DNA of 64,000 nucleotides from Streptomyces harbinensis (GTDB lineage Bacteria > Actinomycetota > Actinomycetes > Streptomycetales > Streptomycetaceae): the NCBI RefSeq assembly GCF_900116145.1, contig NZ_FPAB01000001.1, positions 186,001-250,000 on the forward strand. The letters run 5' to 3'. Under the pieces are notes generated by a model. That model worked only from the letters and a program-made list of their open reading frames with translations. It had not been told where the DNA came from and did not search any database. Positions 63,152 to 64,000 of the stretch are shown here, piece after piece (the first letter of the stretch is position 1; each line of letters begins with the position of its first letter). A program made the position numbers and the translations under genes.

Positions 63152-64000
63152 GCGCCGATCGTAGGGCGAACCGGTGGGATTCCGTGGCCGCCCGGTACAC
63201 CGACACCGTGCCGGCCGCCGTCGCCGCCCAGCCGAAGCGGCGGGCGTGCAGCGCCGCCGCCCGGCCCAGCCGGTCGGACAGGCCGGAGTCGGCCGCGAAC
63301 CGGGCCAGCGCGTCCGCGTAGTGCACCGGGTCGTGGCCCTCGATCAGGTAGCCCGTCGCCTCGTCCCGTACGACCACCGGCAGCCCGCCCACCGCCGCCG
63401 CGACCACCGGGGTGCCGCACGCCTGGGCCTCGGCGGCCACCAGGCCGAACGACTCGCTGTAGGACGGCATCACCAGCGCGCTCGCCGCCCGGTACCAGTC
63501 GGCCAGCCGCTCCTGTCCGACCGGCGGGTGGAAGCGGACCAGGCCGGTGAGGCCGAGCCGGTCGGCGAGCCTGCGCAGCCGCTCGGGGCGGGCCAGGCCG
63601 GTGCCGGAGGGGCCGCCCACGACCGGTACGACGAGCCGGCCCGGGTCGGCCAGGGACGGGTCCCGGTCCAGCAGCTCCCGCACCGCGTACAGCAGCAGGT
63701 CCGGGGCCTTCAGCGGCTGGATGCGCCCCACGAACAGCGGGATCAGCGCGTCCTGCGGCAGCCCCAGCCGGGCCCGGGCCGCCGACCGGCCGTCCGCCGG
63801 GCGGAACACGTCCAGGTTGACGCCCGGGTGCACCACCGCCGTCCGCATCGGGTCGGCGTCGTAGTGGCGGACCAGTTCGGCGGCCTCCTCTGCGGTGTTG
63901 GCGATCAGCCGGTCGGCGGCCCGCACGATCTGCGTCTCGCCGATCACCCGCGCCGCCGGCTCCGGGGAGTCCCCGGCCGCCAGGGCGGCGTTCTTCACCT
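63144..64000 (-). CDS. mshA: D-inositol-3-phosphate glycosyltransferase MshA (5' part outside window)
   Basis: C-terminal 284 residues present, ending in the window; the start is beyond 64000. GT4 fold: VVHPGVNLDVFRP, FVGRIQPLKAPDLLL, the ESFGLVAAEAQACGTPVVAAAVGG donor-binding region (parts) and DEATGYLIEGHDP. MshA starts mycothiol synthesis by joining GlcNAc to inositol-3-phosphate. The apparent start near 63998 is an internal GTG in a KNAALAAGD segment. Coupled to the YbjN gene. Confidence 0.92.
   Translation of the reverse strand, partial: VKNAALAAGDSPEPAARVIGETQIVRAADRLIANTAEEAAELVRHYDADPMRTAVVHPGVNLDVFRPADGRSAARARLGLPQDALIPLFVGRIQPLKAPDLLLYAVRELLDRDPSLADPGRLVVPVVGGPSGTGLARPERLRRLADRLGLTGLVRFHPPVGQERLADWYRAASALVMPSYSESFGLVAAEAQACGTPVVAAAVGGLPVVVRDEATGYLIEGHDPVHYADALARFAADSGLSDRLGRAAALHARRFGWAATAAGTVSVYRAATESHRFALRSAHG

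Overview
The window is high-GC actinobacterial DNA, almost certainly a Streptomyces chromosome. Support comes from GC-saturated third codon positions, many GTG starts, lipoproteins with Ala/Ser-rich linkers, and marker sets typical of the genus: phoR-phoP/phoU, the multi-sugar ATPase msiK, the GlcNAc genes nagK-nagA with a DasR-type site, a CdgB-like diguanylate cyclase, CarD-ispD-ispF-cysS-rlmB, mshA, and WhiJ/DUF397-type regulators. Gene content and order resemble the S. coelicolor core between roughly SCO4204 and SCO4310; that is recall and was not computed here.

Layout. 1-2.9 kb: a phosphate-uptake locus (pstB, an unusual response regulator, pstS) read leftwards and preceded by PHO boxes. 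3-6.8 kb: a helical membrane protein, two coupled small genes, and a MurR/RpiR regulator with murQ. 6.8-11.2 kb: groEL with two CIRCE operators, a cold-shock gene, and a leftward unit of SAM-I riboswitch, threonine-synthase-like gene and sulfur-carrier gene. 11.4-16.6 kb: gpgS, otsA, a DD-peptidase-like serine hydrolase, otsB and a DUF3263 gene. 16.7-21 kb: a Tat lipoprotein sugar binder, a small lipoprotein and the nagK-nagA operon. 21-28.3 kb: a CBM-like membrane protein, a GAF-PAS-GGDEF protein, a flavin reductase, arfB, terD, two Uma2 genes, and a SoxR-box quinone oxidoreductase. 28.3-28.95 kb: a very GC-rich repeat tract without genes. 29-38.9 kb: a PP2C phosphatase, alpha-galactosidase, a broken toxin-antitoxin module, a WhiJ-like regulator/DUF397 pair facing a three-gene small-protein operon, tRNA-Thr(UGU), an AlkD-like protein and a gene with a perfect SOS box. 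39-50.9 kb: msiK, a nucleotidyltransferase, an epoxide-hydrolase-like protein, a DoxX protein, rlmB, cysS, an F420-type oxidoreductase, ispF-ispD, carD and a lipoprotein. 50.9-59.6 kb: phoP-phoR, divergent phoU, a metallothionein-like peptide, a histidine kinase, gpmA, a PAS-GAF-PP2C-HATPase protein and an S4 protein. 59.6-62.5 kb: a compact peptide/methyltransferase locus flanked by two DUF5753 proteins. 62.6-64 kb: a YbjN protein and the truncated edge of mshA.

Working together. Phosphate control appears at three places (pstB operon, pstS, phoU/phoRP), and the regulator and its likely targets lie in the same window. GlcNAc and sugar use link nagK, nagA, murQ, the orphan sugar-binding lipoprotein and the shared ATPase MsiK. 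The SAM riboswitch, ThrC paralog and GG-ending carrier suggest protein-thiocarboxylate sulfur transfer to O-phosphohomoserine instead of simple threonine synthesis. The most novel-looking piece is at 59.6-62.5 kb. A 44-residue charged peptide gene overlaps, by ATGA, a gene for a protein-isoaspartyl-methyltransferase-like enzyme of the kind found in RiPP clusters. No other maturase is present, and a shared AGAAATTTC motif lies before both the regulator and the peptide. Many genes also show a -10 hexamer 6-7 bases before the start codon, the layout of leaderless transcripts.
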